Positions 9,066 through 22,458 are shown, numbered from the stretch's first letter. The stretch: DNA of 64,000 bases from Archegozetes longisetosus (GCA_018873245.2 JAEMBT020000004.1:2962573-3026572); one strand, 5' to 3'. Translations and numbers: made by a program. Notes: generated by a model not told the origin, from the letters alone.

Positions 9066-12000
9066 TGATGGTTATAAGCAAAGTTAGAGTCAAAATTTTA
9101 CTGATTAGGGTAGGGCATCAGGGTCAACATTAGAGTAAATTAGGGTCAATATTAGGGTAAATTTTTTGGAAATATCAGATATGTTACATGTATTTGTATT
9201 CTAAAAATAAGTTTATTCAAATAATTTCATATCTTTACACGAACTATCATAATCGAAGGGAATTACAGAAATTTTTCAATGTTTCAGCCTTCACATGAGG
9301 TTGATCTGAAAGAATACCTTTAGTCATAAATTATTAGCGCTTATTATTCACGATAATGACTGAACAGAAATAAATCACTTATTTATAGTTTGAATCTCAT
9401 TTTAAATAATTTAAATAAACATGTTTCAATTTTAGGAACTTTATTCAAAATGCAAACAAAATTGATGAATAAAAGACATCCAAAAAATTCTTCTGTCTTA
9501 GGGATATGTGAGGTCTCTATAACGTCAATTTAGGGTAAATTAGAGTCGGCCCTAAAAATTCCATTCCTGGTTATAAGAATAAACAATCTGTCAAGGTAAA
9601 AAACAAACATATGATCGAAGATAAATCTACAAAAGCTAAATTTTAAAAATGTGATGAGAAATGGAAAATTTGAAGAAGCACCTATTGATAACTACGATAT
9701 TAAAAAGACTATGAATGAATGAATATGGAACTCTTCATATTTATCGTTATTATCTTTGCTAAATTATTAAGCGTAAGATAATACCATATTCTTGACATTT
9801 ACAACATGTCTGTATCAATGATCTGAACTTCTGATTGATTCACTAAAATCAAAATAAATTTATATAGGTTCATTATTTTCATCAGGTGTCCAATTCTTTT
9901 TGTTTAGAGTCTACCCAATGCTCTAATGTATTGTTACAAATCAACTATAAGCTAGCCTTTGATTAATATTACAAAACCTGAGCGATTCAGATTAGCAATA
10001 ATCTTCAAGCCAACTATAAACTTTAATATTGAAATAGAGTATTTTAGAACAAAGTCAAGAATTTTAACACCTCTATTAGAAAAATGTTGAGTTTCCATGA
10101 GTTATCGAAAGAAACTTAAAAAGGCGTAAAAACCTAATTATCAGACCCGGATACCGCATACATTAATAGGCAAACTATTTTTGAAACTTGTGAATAAATA
10201 TAGTTTCAATAATTTTTTTATGAATGATTGCAATTGTGCAGTTAATCTGTTCTATATACAAATTTTAGTGCTACCTAATTCATATGCTACCAAAAGAAGA
10301 ATTGGATATACATTATATTGTTTATCTAATTTAAAATGATTCGGTATTTTAACTCTATCTCTCGCAATTGACAACACAATCCTATCAATTCAGATGCTGT
10401 CTAAATAGTTGAGTAAACAACAAGTATTTTCTTATAATTTTCTCGATTCTCTTATTTAAGAGCTCCGTCACCTATAAAGGAAGAGAAAAGAATATTAGTT
10501 TCTTTTTGATTACAATCAAAGAATGTTTTCTCATCACACTTGAATACGAGCAAATGCGACTTTATCGCTGATTTAGGTTTCTTTCGATGCCTTTAATTCG
10601 ATTCTCTCATAATGAAATGCGTTTTCTTGACCGCCAATTGTTATCTCAAGTGTAAAGGTCTGTGTATGAACTATAAGTTTGTGAGAAATAATGATCACTC
10701 AGGCATAAGAATGGCACTTCACGACACATAGATTAGAGATAGGGATAAGTTTGACTTTCTCGTCAACTTTTTCGCTAACTTTGAGAACATGCAATGAGAT
10801 TCAAATAATCTAGTTTGAGATACTTTCATAAACGTGAGCACTCATTTTTATATTAGGATTTATCGGGAAAAATATTTCGGTATTTGATGTTACAAAGCCT
10901 AAACATTAAACTTTGTCTCATAGAGTGCTACCAGTTCTCGTGGTCCGAAAGAATGACAAATTTCAAAACTCTACTTTTCTATTTCAAAAGTTTCATCCCC
11001 AGCAATAATCTCATTCTAAAAATTAGAGGTTTGTTCATTGGTATTAACTTTAATCACAAAAGTTTATGTTTTCGTAGATTTATTCGATAAGTGAAATCAA
11101 ATTGGAAATCATAGGGCAGGAGAGACTAATAATTGGTTTGTTGATAGGGTCGATCTCTACATGAAAGATATGAAGATCGGCATTGCTTAATGCAAATCGT
11201 TTGCAATGCAATATTGAATGCGTTGGAAGTGATCAATGAGTTCAATTCCTACTTTTTTGTCTCTGACTCTTCTTATGGATGATATGATGCATGACTTGCT
11301 TTAGCTATTATACTAGTGGCAGTTATTGTGATAAAAGTGATATTCATCGATAAAATAAGGGCAAAATAACATTCTTTTAGTTTTCCGAATGACATAAAAA
11401 TAAGAGATAGAGATATGCGTGACTTGAGAGACTTTTATAACGAGTTCAACCTTAAATAAAACTTCTTTTCTTCTTTATAGTTAGTATTGTTTGATGTGCA
11501 GTAGGATTACTAGTTTTTCCACTAAAATCATCATTTGTTGTAAAGAGCAAAAGTAGCTCTTTACAACAAATAACTCACAGTCAAATTTAAATTAATTTTC
11601 TATTGTTATCACGAGTAAAAGAAAATCTAATTGTAATTTATGATTATTATAACTAAATATTTGATGATAGAAACAAGTCTTTTTGTGTAGATTAGTTGCC
11701 AATGAAAACTTGAATCTTTGTTCCTACTACGGCTTAAAGGATTAACAAAGCTCTTCTTTCTTTCTGATGATCATCTGATACTTTGATTTCTTAGTCTTCT
11801 ATTGAATCCTTCAATCAATATGACGAGTCTTGAAATTTACTCTTTATCTTCTTCATAAATAGGTCTGTATACTATCTGTATTGACTGGTCATCACTTCTA
11901 AACGGTAAGTCATCTTTAAATAACTTTAATTTCCTGATTTATTGTTACAAACAGAACAGTTATCAAAATCAATCAATATCTTAAAGATTTTAGGACTCAA

Positions 12001-12080
12001 TTCAAGCTTAGGTTGATTGTTTTCTGAGTCACACAAACAATCGCAGTTTGAGAAATATTGACCAAACCCAATATTTTTCT
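9066..12080. other. Gene-poor region with TTAGGGTCAA-like short repeats
   Basis: Between 9107 and 9170 the units TTAGGGT(C)AA are loosely repeated, and a further copy, TTTAGGGTAAATTAGAGTC, occurs at about 9530. The TAGGGC near 9111 and GGCCCTA near 9548 could be ends of a small degenerate element. No gene is supported elsewhere here. Confidence 0.4.
11533..11571. repeat. Perfect 16-bp-arm hairpin
   Basis: ATTTGTTGTAAAGAGC (11533-11548), a 7-nt loop AAAAGTA, then the exact reverse complement (11556-11571). It is isolated from any gene. It could be a small RNA hairpin, a terminator-like stem or an insertion footprint. Confidence 0.8.
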
Positions 12081-12081
12081 A

Positions 12082-12530
12082 TTATGTTAAATGATCGATT
12101 AGTGCGTAGTTACTTTGCGAGCATATGAACAGTAATTTTAGGAATAGGTAAGAATTGATTCCTAAATAACAAGACGCCGTTAAATGCATAAAAATCGCAA
12201 ATTCATAGATATCCAGCATATAATCATTAGATTTCATAATAAATAAAGATAACGCTTGTTCCAATTTCCTAACTTTTTCGGAATAGTCCTTTAGAGGACT
12301 AGTAGTCACAGAACTTTGGGTGATACTTTTGATCAAGGTTTTCATAACAAATCTTTGATAATACCCATCAATGGCATGATTTAATTTCTATTTGCAATTT
12401 TGAAGACGTCAAAAGCCATATGTTAGCCACAATGATGGTCAAAACCAATTCTTTGTAATAGATACAATATAGCATCGACTTGAAGGCATCAACAGTTGTC
12501 TCTTTGATCTCATTTTGTTTAGCTATACAT
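12082..12530 (-). pseudogene. BTB-domain gene relic
   Basis: Around 12520-12440 the minus strand reads KQNEIKETTVDAFKSMLY followed by CIYYKELVL, which resembles the centre of a BTB/POZ domain (...FK.ML.YIY....L). It degenerates and is followed by a second open stretch to 12082 with MLDIYEFAIFMHLTA, reminiscent of the region after a BTB domain. No clean gene can be assembled. BTB domains mediate protein dimerisation, often as adaptors for ubiquitin ligases. The assignment rests on pattern memory only. Confidence 0.35.
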
Positions 12531-13158
12531 TCATTTATGCAAATTTTTTAATAAAACATAGGGTGAATATTTTGCTTTTAAATGATAGCCAAAACTATCG
12601 TGAAGGGATACTTATTCCTTTGATTATTTTAGTTGTGTCATTCATGTGTTCGTTCAAATATGAAGTCTTGATTTCTTTAATTTTTCCATATTTCAAGTTT
12701 TCATTGATGATCTTTGGTAAAAACTGATGTAATGAATAAAATGATTGTTCTTTAAAAATACTTAGTAAAATTGATAATCTGTAGGATGCTAATCAAATAT
12801 AATCTGTTATTAAAAATAAATAGATTGCAAATATTAAGCATATTTATCGAGCTTCAAAATAAAGTTATCCTTAAATTATCAAATAAAGTAAAACTTGTCT
12901 AACTTAAGTGTGTAGCTGAGTACTTTTTAAGAATGAATAATAATTAAGCAACGTTTTTATGAAAACCTTATGTTATGTTTTCAAGGACCGCTTAAGTACA
13001 TATTCAAGATAAAGAAGTTTTATTGTATATATTCGACAAAAGAATGATATAATGTATTAATCAGTTTGCTTCCACTACATTTTAGCTACTATTTCGAAAG
13101 ATAATTAGAAAGAAGGAATAGCTTAATGATTCGACTTCAAAAAAGTTTTGATTATGTG

Positions 13159-13465
13159 TAGTGGCAAAGCCAAAAAAATTTCGGGTGTGCCGACATAGAG
13201 TTGATTCTAATGGGTCTGTCTATGATTACAGTTTGGCTAGGTGAAAGTTGGTTTCATTTTCATTTCGTTAATAGCCTACTTAGTTCTTGGTAAATTATTG
13301 TGAATTAATTAGATTAGATTAGGTCAGGTTAGACTAGAATAGGCTAGACTAGGCTAATTCTCATGCAAAAATATAGCTGTCTCATTAAATTTACATCTAT
13401 TCATACAGTAGTATTTGAAGACGAGGGTCTGTGCCTTCTCAGCTTCTTTGCTGGCTTCGCCACTG
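13159..13465. mobile_element. hAT-type MITE
   Basis: The left end TAGTGGCAAAGCCA (13159-13172) and the right end, in reverse complement CAGTGGCGAAGCCA, match at 12 of 14 positions, and weaker GGTGTGCC/AAGGCACA similarity follows. The flanking 8-mers ATTATGTG and ACTATCTG match at 6 of 8, as expected of an old 8-bp hAT target duplication. An internal tract of degenerate TTAGA/GGTTAGACTA units (13310-13356) fills the middle. Confidence 0.7.
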
Positions 13466-14346
13466 ACTATCTGCATCACGTTCCATACGTGATTTTAAGA
13501 TATAATTCAGAAAATAAGATAAAAAGAAGATCATTTTTAATGACTTATCACTTGATACTTTGAAACTCAAAACACAACAGACTTATATTTTGCAACAATC
13601 ATTGACATTATTGCGGCTCTTTCAATACAGTATAATTGAAATAAAAGTAAAATTGTTTTGTTAAACGAGCTGACTTTATTGTATTTTTTCCAAGAATATA
13701 TGCGAATATTCTATTCTACATGAAAAATTTTAACTCTACTTCATGGGTATAGCTCCTTTAAACGCGCGAAAAATTTTGTCTACTCTTTCTTCATATATGA
13801 CGATACTTGTTGACAAAACCCTCCCCTCCTTTAATGAATGGCTCAGACACTTTTTAGATTTCATATTAGTTATCAAATAACACTCACTTTCTATCATTAT
13901 AACAGTTTTTGCTTTCTTGAATTATACGATTTCCCTACTTTTCACTTAGTTATTTTCGTGCATATATTTGCCATCATTTCAACAATAAGTCATCATTGAA
14001 TAACGTTATTACACTTAAAGTTTTCATGTCATCGATATTGTACTCATCAAAATTAACTAGTTTTTCAAATTATGTTAAACTTATTTCTTGATTTCCTTCA
14101 CATATCTTCTGAATAGCACGAATGATCGCAACTTATGAGACATTTATCAAATTTTATATACTATTCACAGTCGTAATTGATTCATAAAAATGATCGCTTT
14201 CAGATGAGATTATATCCGATTTTAGAAATAGACATCAATTTAATGCACAACAGTGAAAGGTTATTTAATTCGTAAAAATTTGCAAATTCATTAACTGCTT
14301 TCTATCACTAGTTTTGCTTAAATGTTGACCTGAAACTATTTAGATC

Positions 14347-14656
14347 TTAAACTTGTTTAGTTTTCGATTTTTCGAGATTAGTTCCTGAATGACTCAAACG
14401 ATAGTTGATATTATGTTTTTCAACCACCTTTGTTATCAAATCTCTAATGATTATTACCACTCGTTCAATCATAAACTTGTACGTACTCTTAAATACTTCA
14501 ATAGTTATATCATAATTTTGATCGCTCAAAACAAATTGTTTGCTATATAAGTCGTTTAACATCAATTTGAAAGCATTTAACCTCATCTTCATTTGTAGTA
14601 TTGGTTGTGCACCGAGAGAATGGGCAGTATAGAGGTCTGCAATAACAGAATCAAAA
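14347..14656 (-). pseudogene. BTB-like exon or relic
   Basis: The open stretch begins after a good acceptor (TTCTGTTATTGCAG ends at about 14646) and reads LYTAHSLGAQPILQMKMRLN, AFKLMLNDLYSKQFVL, then VFKSTYKFMIERVVIIIRDL. This matches the second half of a BTB domain (central strand and helix, then the ...HKY...L... helices). It stops at 14347. No upstream or downstream exon was found, so it is either a piece of a split gene or a relic. It shares the AFK.ML motif with the relic at 12.1-12.5 kb, which suggests related fragments. Confidence 0.4.
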
Positions 14657-14770
14657 TTTTCAGCCAATAAAAACAAAGCACAAAAACAATATTATGTTTT
14701 TATTGGCTGAAATTTTGATTCTGTTATCACAGACCTCTACACTGTCCACTCTCTCAGTGCACAACCAATA
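14599..14770. repeat. Inverted repeat with 75-bp arms overlapping the BTB-like exon start
   Basis: The left arm 14599-14674 and right arm 14696-14770 are about 90% complementary around a 21-nt spacer. The arms run from TATTGGTTGTGCAC to GCCAATAAAAAC. The left arm contains the putative splice acceptor and first codons of the BTB-like exon, so the right arm is an antisense copy of that junction. Confidence 0.85.
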
Positions 14771-17020
14771 CTTTCAGCCATACCTCCCAGGATATATGTG
14801 ACAGTTTATTAGATTTCATGCATCTGAGAAAAAGTTTAAAACTTTTAATATGTCTGATAAAGAAATTAAAGCGCAAACTCAAATAAGGGTTTTCGTTATC
14901 AATAAATATTAAAAATATAAACATTAATAACATGCTTGAAATGTTGAAAATAATGTTTTATATTTCATATCCGCCGCTTAAATTATGTCTATCCCTTAGT
15001 AATTAACATGTTTTAAGAAAATTACCAGATAAAAGTCTTTCAATACTGAGTGACACATAAAATCAAAACATCGCTTCTAAGGGTTAATACGATTTTTTGC
15101 GATGGTATTCTTGCATACCCAATTATCAGTGCTATACCCCTCTTGATTTAACTTGAATATAACCCTGAAAATGAGTCTACTTATTTCTTATTTTCAAATT
15201 TTAACAATATTTATGAATAAAATAGTTCATATATGGGGTTATGCACAGCATGTTCAAGGGGTCAGAACAAAACTACATGAGATACAAACTTTTCGAATCT
15301 GGTTTTCGATATACTATCTAGCAAAATTAAATCATTTGCTTTAAGCTCAATATTCCCGATTTGAGATTTTTTTTGTGTCTATCAGCCGAAAGCAATGAAA
15401 ATTGTGAAAAATAAGAAACTTATTAGGAATAAGTGACACATCAATGTTACTTAGCAGATTTCAAAATTTATCCCAGATAAACATTTCTGGATCGTTAGGT
15501 CGAAGTTCTACTACAGTCCGAAAATGAAATCAATTATTGTTAGAATCACTTCTTTCACAAGTCACATAGAAGTTTTTGAGCTGTATACCGTTTTAAACTG
15601 TCTTTTAAAATAAATTTCATCTACCTTTTGTAGTCTATGTTCTAATCACTTTGAAAAAGGTTATGCTCAACGGTATATGAGTAGAAAAGGATTCATATTA
15701 CGTGCGTAAACATGTTTCATGAGTACATAGATATAGTTTTTCAAACAAGACAGTTATGAATTGCATAAATTGCAATATTCCAATATTTTGACCTTCCATA
15801 AGCTTGAGGATAGATTAGGCTCTTTATTTCAATGAGCTTTTTCCTTTTATTAAACTCTAAGACAGAAGTCTTAAAATTTTTCATAGAGTACATGTACATT
15901 TTATTGATAAAATTTTCAATTTCAAAGCTTTAAATTTATGACTTGATGAGGAATTTTTATCACCAATTAATCAAGAATAATTTATACAACCTTTTAAGTT
16001 TTGTGTTTTTACTTTCTATGCACCAAAGACTGACGTTTTTGCTAATCATAATCCTTGAGGTATCAACATATAGGTATTGAGTAACAAATTGAAAAACCTT
16101 TCAGGCGTACAGTTAATAATTTGAATCTATCGTTTGCTTTTGCCTCCAAAATATCTTGTAATTATTAATCTTTAATGTCAAAAATAATTAAGCCAAAACT
16201 TTTCGGGCATTAATTAAAGAAGATAAAACAGAAATGAATGTCATTTTTACTTAATATTTAATGTTCTAATTTTAGAACTAAATAATGCAAGTCTTGCTTT
16301 AAATCTGTATTAGAGGAGAATACTTTTTCATTCCAGAAGCTAAAAGATTCAAATTATTCTGTACTTTGATTAATTATTTGTACCATTCAGTCTCTATTAA
16401 AACTAGTGACAAAGTTATGGAAATTAATCTTTGCTAAGAGTGACTTGTTATTCAACTCGACAGAAATTAATTAAAGCCTTTTATTCTAATTTGGAATAAG
16501 AATCATAAAAATTTGCAAAATTGCTTAAAATTCTTTAAGTTGTCAAAACGTCTCATAACTTCTTAATTAAAATTATTCGACGGCCTTAATTAACAATTTC
16601 ATAATCATAAATTTCATCATACTTATGAGCGATTTAAATAACACTCACTTAGTAAAGCTTTTTCCTACTGGTTAAGCCCTAATTAGAATATTGCAAAATT
16701 CTATTAAAAAAATTGAAATAAGTCTACGATATAAAGTGAAACGAAGGTAAGAAAAAGTTGAACAAAGTTCTTGATTAGAGTATGCCTACTCATACATTTA
16801 TAATTGCTAGAATTAAGAGTAAAATAGTCGATAAAAGCCAGAAAAAGTGTTTCATAGTCATCTTTTACTTTTTAATATTTTAAGTCAAAAAAAGTCAAAC
16901 GCAGTGCTTTAGCTATAACAATCTTTAATTATCAAGTCAAAGAACTTTCTGAACATTGTTAAAAGTCTAAATGCGTTAAAACAACTACCATTAGTAAAAT
17001 TAAAGATTTAATTACTTATA
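14771..17020. other. Intergenic, nothing supported
   Basis: A+T-rich sequence. Short open frames here show no recognisable domain or coding bias. Confidence 0.5.
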
Positions 17021-17369
17021 TGTCGGTGACCCTCAACTTGACTTAATCTCCTAATCAGAATTCGGTCAAAGTTGGAGATCATTAGGACCGAAGGGACTGA
17101 AAACTTATTATATTTTAGTGTGTCATGAAATCTAAGAATCATAGATAATATGATAAGAGTATAGTCCCACATGGTTTTCAACAGAATTCAGTTGATCCCA
17201 ATTGATGAGTAGCTCTAATTGGAAAGATAAACATATATAAGTCGGTTGATTAGCCTTTAGAGCATGTAGTGAAAGTTTAACTTACACGAGAAGTTGGTAG
17301 CTTTATATTCGTGCTAACGATTGAGTGTTAGAGTTTCGACTAAATTACTATTTACTCACTTCTCATCAC

Positions 17370-17370
<1 letters not shown>
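17021..17370 (+). mobile_element. Possible solo LTR
   Basis: A 350-bp block of higher G+C than its flanks starts TGTCGGTGAC and ends CTCATCACA (TGT...ACA ends). It contains a TATATAAG box near 17235 followed by about 130 bp, as in an LTR with promoter and R region. No target-site duplication and no second LTR were found in the window, so the call is tentative. Confidence 0.35.

Positions 17371-17371
<1 letters not shown>

Positions 17372-17437
<66 letters not shown>
17372..17437 (+). repeat. (CT)33 microsatellite
   Basis: An uninterrupted CT dinucleotide run of 66 bp, directly after the possible LTR end. Confidence 0.97.
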
Positions 17438-17442
<5 letters not shown>

Positions 17443-20400
17443 GAATTACATAAAACGTTTGATACATAAATAGTTTTTATTTGATTTTCAAACACTTCCT
17501 CAGTTCTTTATTTAGAACTGAGGATAAAATAAATTTAGTAACGAAGTTTCAATTCAATTGATTAGTTGTGCACGTAGAAAGGTAAATATGGATATTCAAT
17601 CAAGTTGTTTTTGTGTTAATTCTATGTTGCGTCAATTTATTGTACGGATGCGATCGAGGGAATAAGTTATGATGATTGCATTGTAACACTCTCTGCTTAT
17701 GTAAACTCTTTAAATCAATTAAAAATCATTTTATAGATTTTGTTTTTCCAAATTAGGTAAACGGCAAATGAGAAAAATTTCTTTCTCATTAATGCGATGG
17801 ACCACAATTTCAACTCGTATTTAAGCAGGAGAACAATTATTTGCTTTACTAGAAATAGTTATCAAAAATACCAATTTTTTCGTCCTAAATCAATTAATAT
17901 TAAGTGTTTGAGAATATTAATTGACGATTAAAACATGTGGAAATAAATTTTAACATATTAACAGAATATATAACTTAAAATCTTTAATAATTAATTTTGT
18001 TCGAGAATAATCATTTTCTTTATTTTTACCAAGATACTTGTAATTAAAATATTGAATATTTTTCCTGAAATTTAAGATCACTATTGATTGAACAGGAAAG
18101 AGTTCTCGTGGCTTGGTTTATCATTCCATTTTTTACTATTAAGGGAAGACATAAGTCAGACGAACGCTGAATTTCACGCGACCTTTATTTTACAACGTCA
18201 TTTATTTAGGTATAAATAGCTTAACTTTGACAGAAGCTTATGGTTGCAAAATATTTACCAACAAAGCATTATCAGATAATAAACTTATATCAAATCTGCG
18301 AGAAGTTAAGAAATTTTTCTGCTTTAAATTATTTAGGAGAATTGCTATTTAGATAGTATTCAATAGCTTTGTTACTTCGCTATACAATAAATTTACAATC
18401 ATTTATATATTATTGATAAGTGTTTATCACGATACCACCTAGTTTTTGAACTTGAGCTTCGCTTAAATTAACATTTTGTAAATCGATCATTCATAAATAG
18501 CTTTCTTTAAGACTAAACACAATGTTTAAACATTAAGCAATTGAGAAGATTTGTTCCTCATTCCTAAGATAGCTCAACATTTAGTAACACTTTCTATAGA
18601 GAAAAATAAAACAAATCAGACTTATGTCTAATAAAGGTTGAAATTAAGTTAGTTTTTCCACTTATTCATAAATATTAGTAACTACATTTAAGACAGTTAA
18701 AACTCCCAAAAAGTCCCAAAAGTTATAAAATTCGAACCCATGGAAATGTCATATAAATTAGATTTGTGTTTCAAATTTAGATCTTGAACATGAGCTGAAC
18801 TTAGCTTTTAGAAAATTTGTTCTATTATTCAGTCGAAATCCAATCCTTTTCAAAAAGACGTGCTTCTTTTTCAAAATATACAATAAGTATCAGTTTTGTT
18901 TTGAAGTTCTAAAAGTTTCAGACACTAAACCTTCTTGTTAAAAATTGAATCATAAAACGAAATTTTGCAGTAGTTACATAGCTTTATAAGCAAATCGTTG
19001 CGTGCATTCAAATCACTAAATATTCAGTGGTGAAATTACCTAATAAAAAGCGATATTTTCGCAACTGATAAAAGCAAATGCTTTTATTCTTTTATTATGA
19101 CTTTATGCAAGTCTCGAGCCTATATGTGTTTCAAGTAATAGCCTATTCAAGAGAGAATAAAACCTTTGACTTATGTTCTATTCAAATGTGAATGCGTCGA
19201 CTAACATGGAAGTGACACATTAAGCAAAAACCTCTTATACACTCGAAAAGCAATAACCGTCGATAGCAACAAGAAAACATGATTACTATTTTAGTCTGTG
19301 ATGTGCATCAATTTGTTGCCTAGTCCTAGTTGTAATTTACTTTTCTGTTCATGTTCAATATTAAATAAGCCTATTCATATTCAATGTATTATGGGGTAAT
19401 AGAAAGCGTTCCATGGCAATGTAATAACTTTGGTTGCCGTCGAGGATTATTGTTTTATTGAGTGTGTACCTAATCAAATGAAAGACAGTTTTAGTTGAGA
19501 ACAATGTTCTACTTTTCATCCAGTTTTTAGTTATTCAACAGTTATTCCCACAAGAAAACTTTCTTTTTCAAACAACTTGTCTGCAATCAAACTAAATGAT
19601 TAGTTTCAAAATTTAGGTCCGGTTCTTTATTTATTCAAACAATCGTTTATTTATGTTTTGTTTCGATTAATAGTAAAACGTTTAAGCTATAATTGCATAA
19701 AGATCTGAAAACTAGAATACCACAAACACCCACTCGATATCTCTGTTTAATGAAGTAATTTCAGCTTTTGTAATTTTGTTTTCTACTTTCTCTATAATAT
19801 CAAAACTATTGATTCACTGAAAATACATCCGAAATATTGATTGCCTTTGACAATACATTGCATAATATAGTATTGCGGCCTAATTTCCTTTGAAACACCT
19901 TTGAATTTCCTTTTAAATATTAACAATATCGAAACTAAATTAAATACTGTATATACAACTTGTTTCCTTCAAATACACTTAAATCCGGAACTGTAGATCA
20001 TAAATTCAGATCAAAATTAAGGAAATTATCATATAATAAAATTTAACTTATTTGTTTATAGTTTAATAGTTTAAAAATTGTCATCAAAAGCTCTTGACCA
20101 ATTAAACTCTCAAAAAATTCTTTATCTTCAATAGTCAAATCAAAGTTTATTATTTGATTATTCAAACTCTGGTTTTAGGTCTTTATGACGTTTTCAATTT
20201 TCTTATCGATGAATTTGAATTCTCGGCAAAGTGTATTTTATCGCCTAATATTGTTTTATCAATTTTATAACTTTGACCTTAAAAACTACTCCTTACGCAT
20301 CGTTTTCGGACCTTTTCAGACATATTTGAAGGGAATAAGTTGAAGCATAACAGACAAGTCTAATCATTTTAAACTAGTCTTTCGAAAGTAAATCAACTGA

Positions 20401-22281
20401 GAACCTTAATGCATTCAGCAAATTCTTTTCCATTTTAAGCTGAAATAAAAGGTTTCAAACAATTTCATTTACTTTATAAGTCTGAAGCGTTTGGTCATTA
20501 CAATCTTGATTGAGATAAAAATGACTCAGTATTATTCAACGAAAGTACAGTATATTTTAATAAATAATTTTTAATACAAAAGTGTAGGTCATGTAAATAT
20601 TGATTAATAGTTAAAAATTACAATCGACTATAAGTGCTTGTAATTAATAGAGAACATTAATATAAGTTTACTTTAAACAAATATAAATTGGGCCTTTTTT
20701 ATTCAAACACTAATATAGGACAATTTTCCTTTTGCATTCAAACTATTATCCAGTTGAAATAATGATTTTTCAGTTGAAATACAGTCAAATTCAAGAAACA
20801 TTAAATTGATCGCTTACTAACAACATGAGATATGAGCTCATTTAAACTTTTTTCATGACAAGAATTAATGAAAATAACCTACAACAACCTTTTTACCCTA
20901 CGGAGTTACAAACACCAAATCTTGAACTCATTCGTATTTTGGTCTATCACTTAGAAAACTGGGCTAGCAAAACAGAAATAAAGTAAATTTAGATAACGTT
21001 TTAATGATCTAATTTCTGTTCACTTCATTGTCCGGTCAAAACACGATTCAAAAGTATTAATCACATGTTTAGATCGATGTTAATTTATTTGTACATTCTA
21101 ACTAAGAATTATTTAAGAAATATCTTTTTGAACAATCGATTTGTTTTTAGTGAACCTAATCTATAGACTAAACCCATTGATAGATGAATTCTAACTCTTA
21201 ATCTTTAATATTAAGTTGAACCTGCAACCTTTGGTGCGTAAAATAACGTGTTACAGATAAGTTTAGGATCTTTAATATCTTTCAAATTTTCTAGCTTAAT
21301 TGAAAAGACTGTTTATACTGCTCTCTACATAGTAACAATATGTTCTCATTATAGTGATTCAATAATGCAAGAGGATTGCATACCTTTCCTTCAAATCAAG
21401 TGCATTCTCATTCAATAATATAAGACTTTTATTAGTTTTTAATGTTTGGGCCTCTAAGTTAATTATTTATGAACTTATTTCAGGACTGATATCAGTTTAC
21501 TAATACTTATTGTGCTATCTCAAGCATAAAACTTGATTCTCTGTTCCAAATATTATATTAGATTATCTTTCTGTTGTCAAGAGTATCAAGCATCAAATAA
21601 ATGAGATTCCTCAACAAATATTTTCTAAATGAAATTCTTGTTTACATCTCATATCCTAATCTAATCTAAAGAATAAACAAAATTGGAGTTATAAGTTGCT
21701 AGTTGAAAAAGTTATCCAATCTCCCACAAGATTACTGAATGCTATGAAGGTTTGAAAATTTAATGGTTCTTAAGTTGACTCTAACTGAAAGTTTTATTTA
21801 GATCAGGCAACCATGCTTGTAGCGACATAGATTATTGAAGATTTGTAAAACTAATGCGTTCATCAATTTAAAACACTATCTCTGGCTTATAGTATTTATC
21901 AAAGCACATTATTAAGAAATTCGACACTAAATAACTAAAGCCTTTCTAAGAGCTACAAATAAGAAACTTAATAAGTCGATAAAAAGATGATTTAGAAAAT
22001 AATGTCTAAATCGTAAACGTAAGACTAGAACTCAATAAAACTAAGATCTAATAAATGTTGATATAGGAAAAGTTGTAGTGCTTTTATTCCTGTGAGCATT
22101 ATTTTCAAACTAACACTCCTTATCCCAATTAAATTCCAAGAAAAGTCCAAAATCTTATCGAAGCACTTATAATTAAAAATTTAGTTCTTTATTCACTGAT
22201 TGTAACAGTGTTTGATTTCATAAATCTTACTGATCATATCAAAAAAACCATGTCCTGTACAATAAAGAATTCTGAAGACAG
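17438..22281. other. Gene-poor stretch
   Basis: No coding region, RNA gene or strong repeat recognised. Composition is uniformly A+T-rich. Confidence 0.5.
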
Positions 22282-22458
22282 ATGTTTAAGCGCATGTCCA
22301 TTAAATATGATTTGCCACTGATTGTGGTACTCGAGAATCAACGCAACCGAGGAACACAAACACAAAGCGGTGAAGAAGAAGTAAAATTGATAGCAAGAAG
22401 AAGCTTTCGTTTCACCTCAAGTCAAGTCCATCTTCTCGTTCAGTATTGCTTCAAAGCG
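22282..22458 (+). other. Exon-like G+C island with a 58-codon open frame
   Basis: ATG at 22282 opens MFKRMSIKYDLPLIVVLENQ and runs to a stop at 22456-22458. Base composition rises clearly over its flanks. CAAAGC|GTGAGC near the end could be a splice donor, so this might be a first or 5' UTR exon of a plus-strand gene with large introns, or a short peptide gene. No homology recognised. Confidence 0.25.

Noticed and set aside
13310..13356. TTAGA/TTAGG-like units as a telomere-type repeat
   Set aside because: The units are irregular and lie inside a hAT MITE, so they are internal sequence of that element.
18725..18745. TTCGAACCC as a reverse-strand tRNA B box
   Set aside because: No matching A box or acceptor and T-stem pairing could be formed around it.
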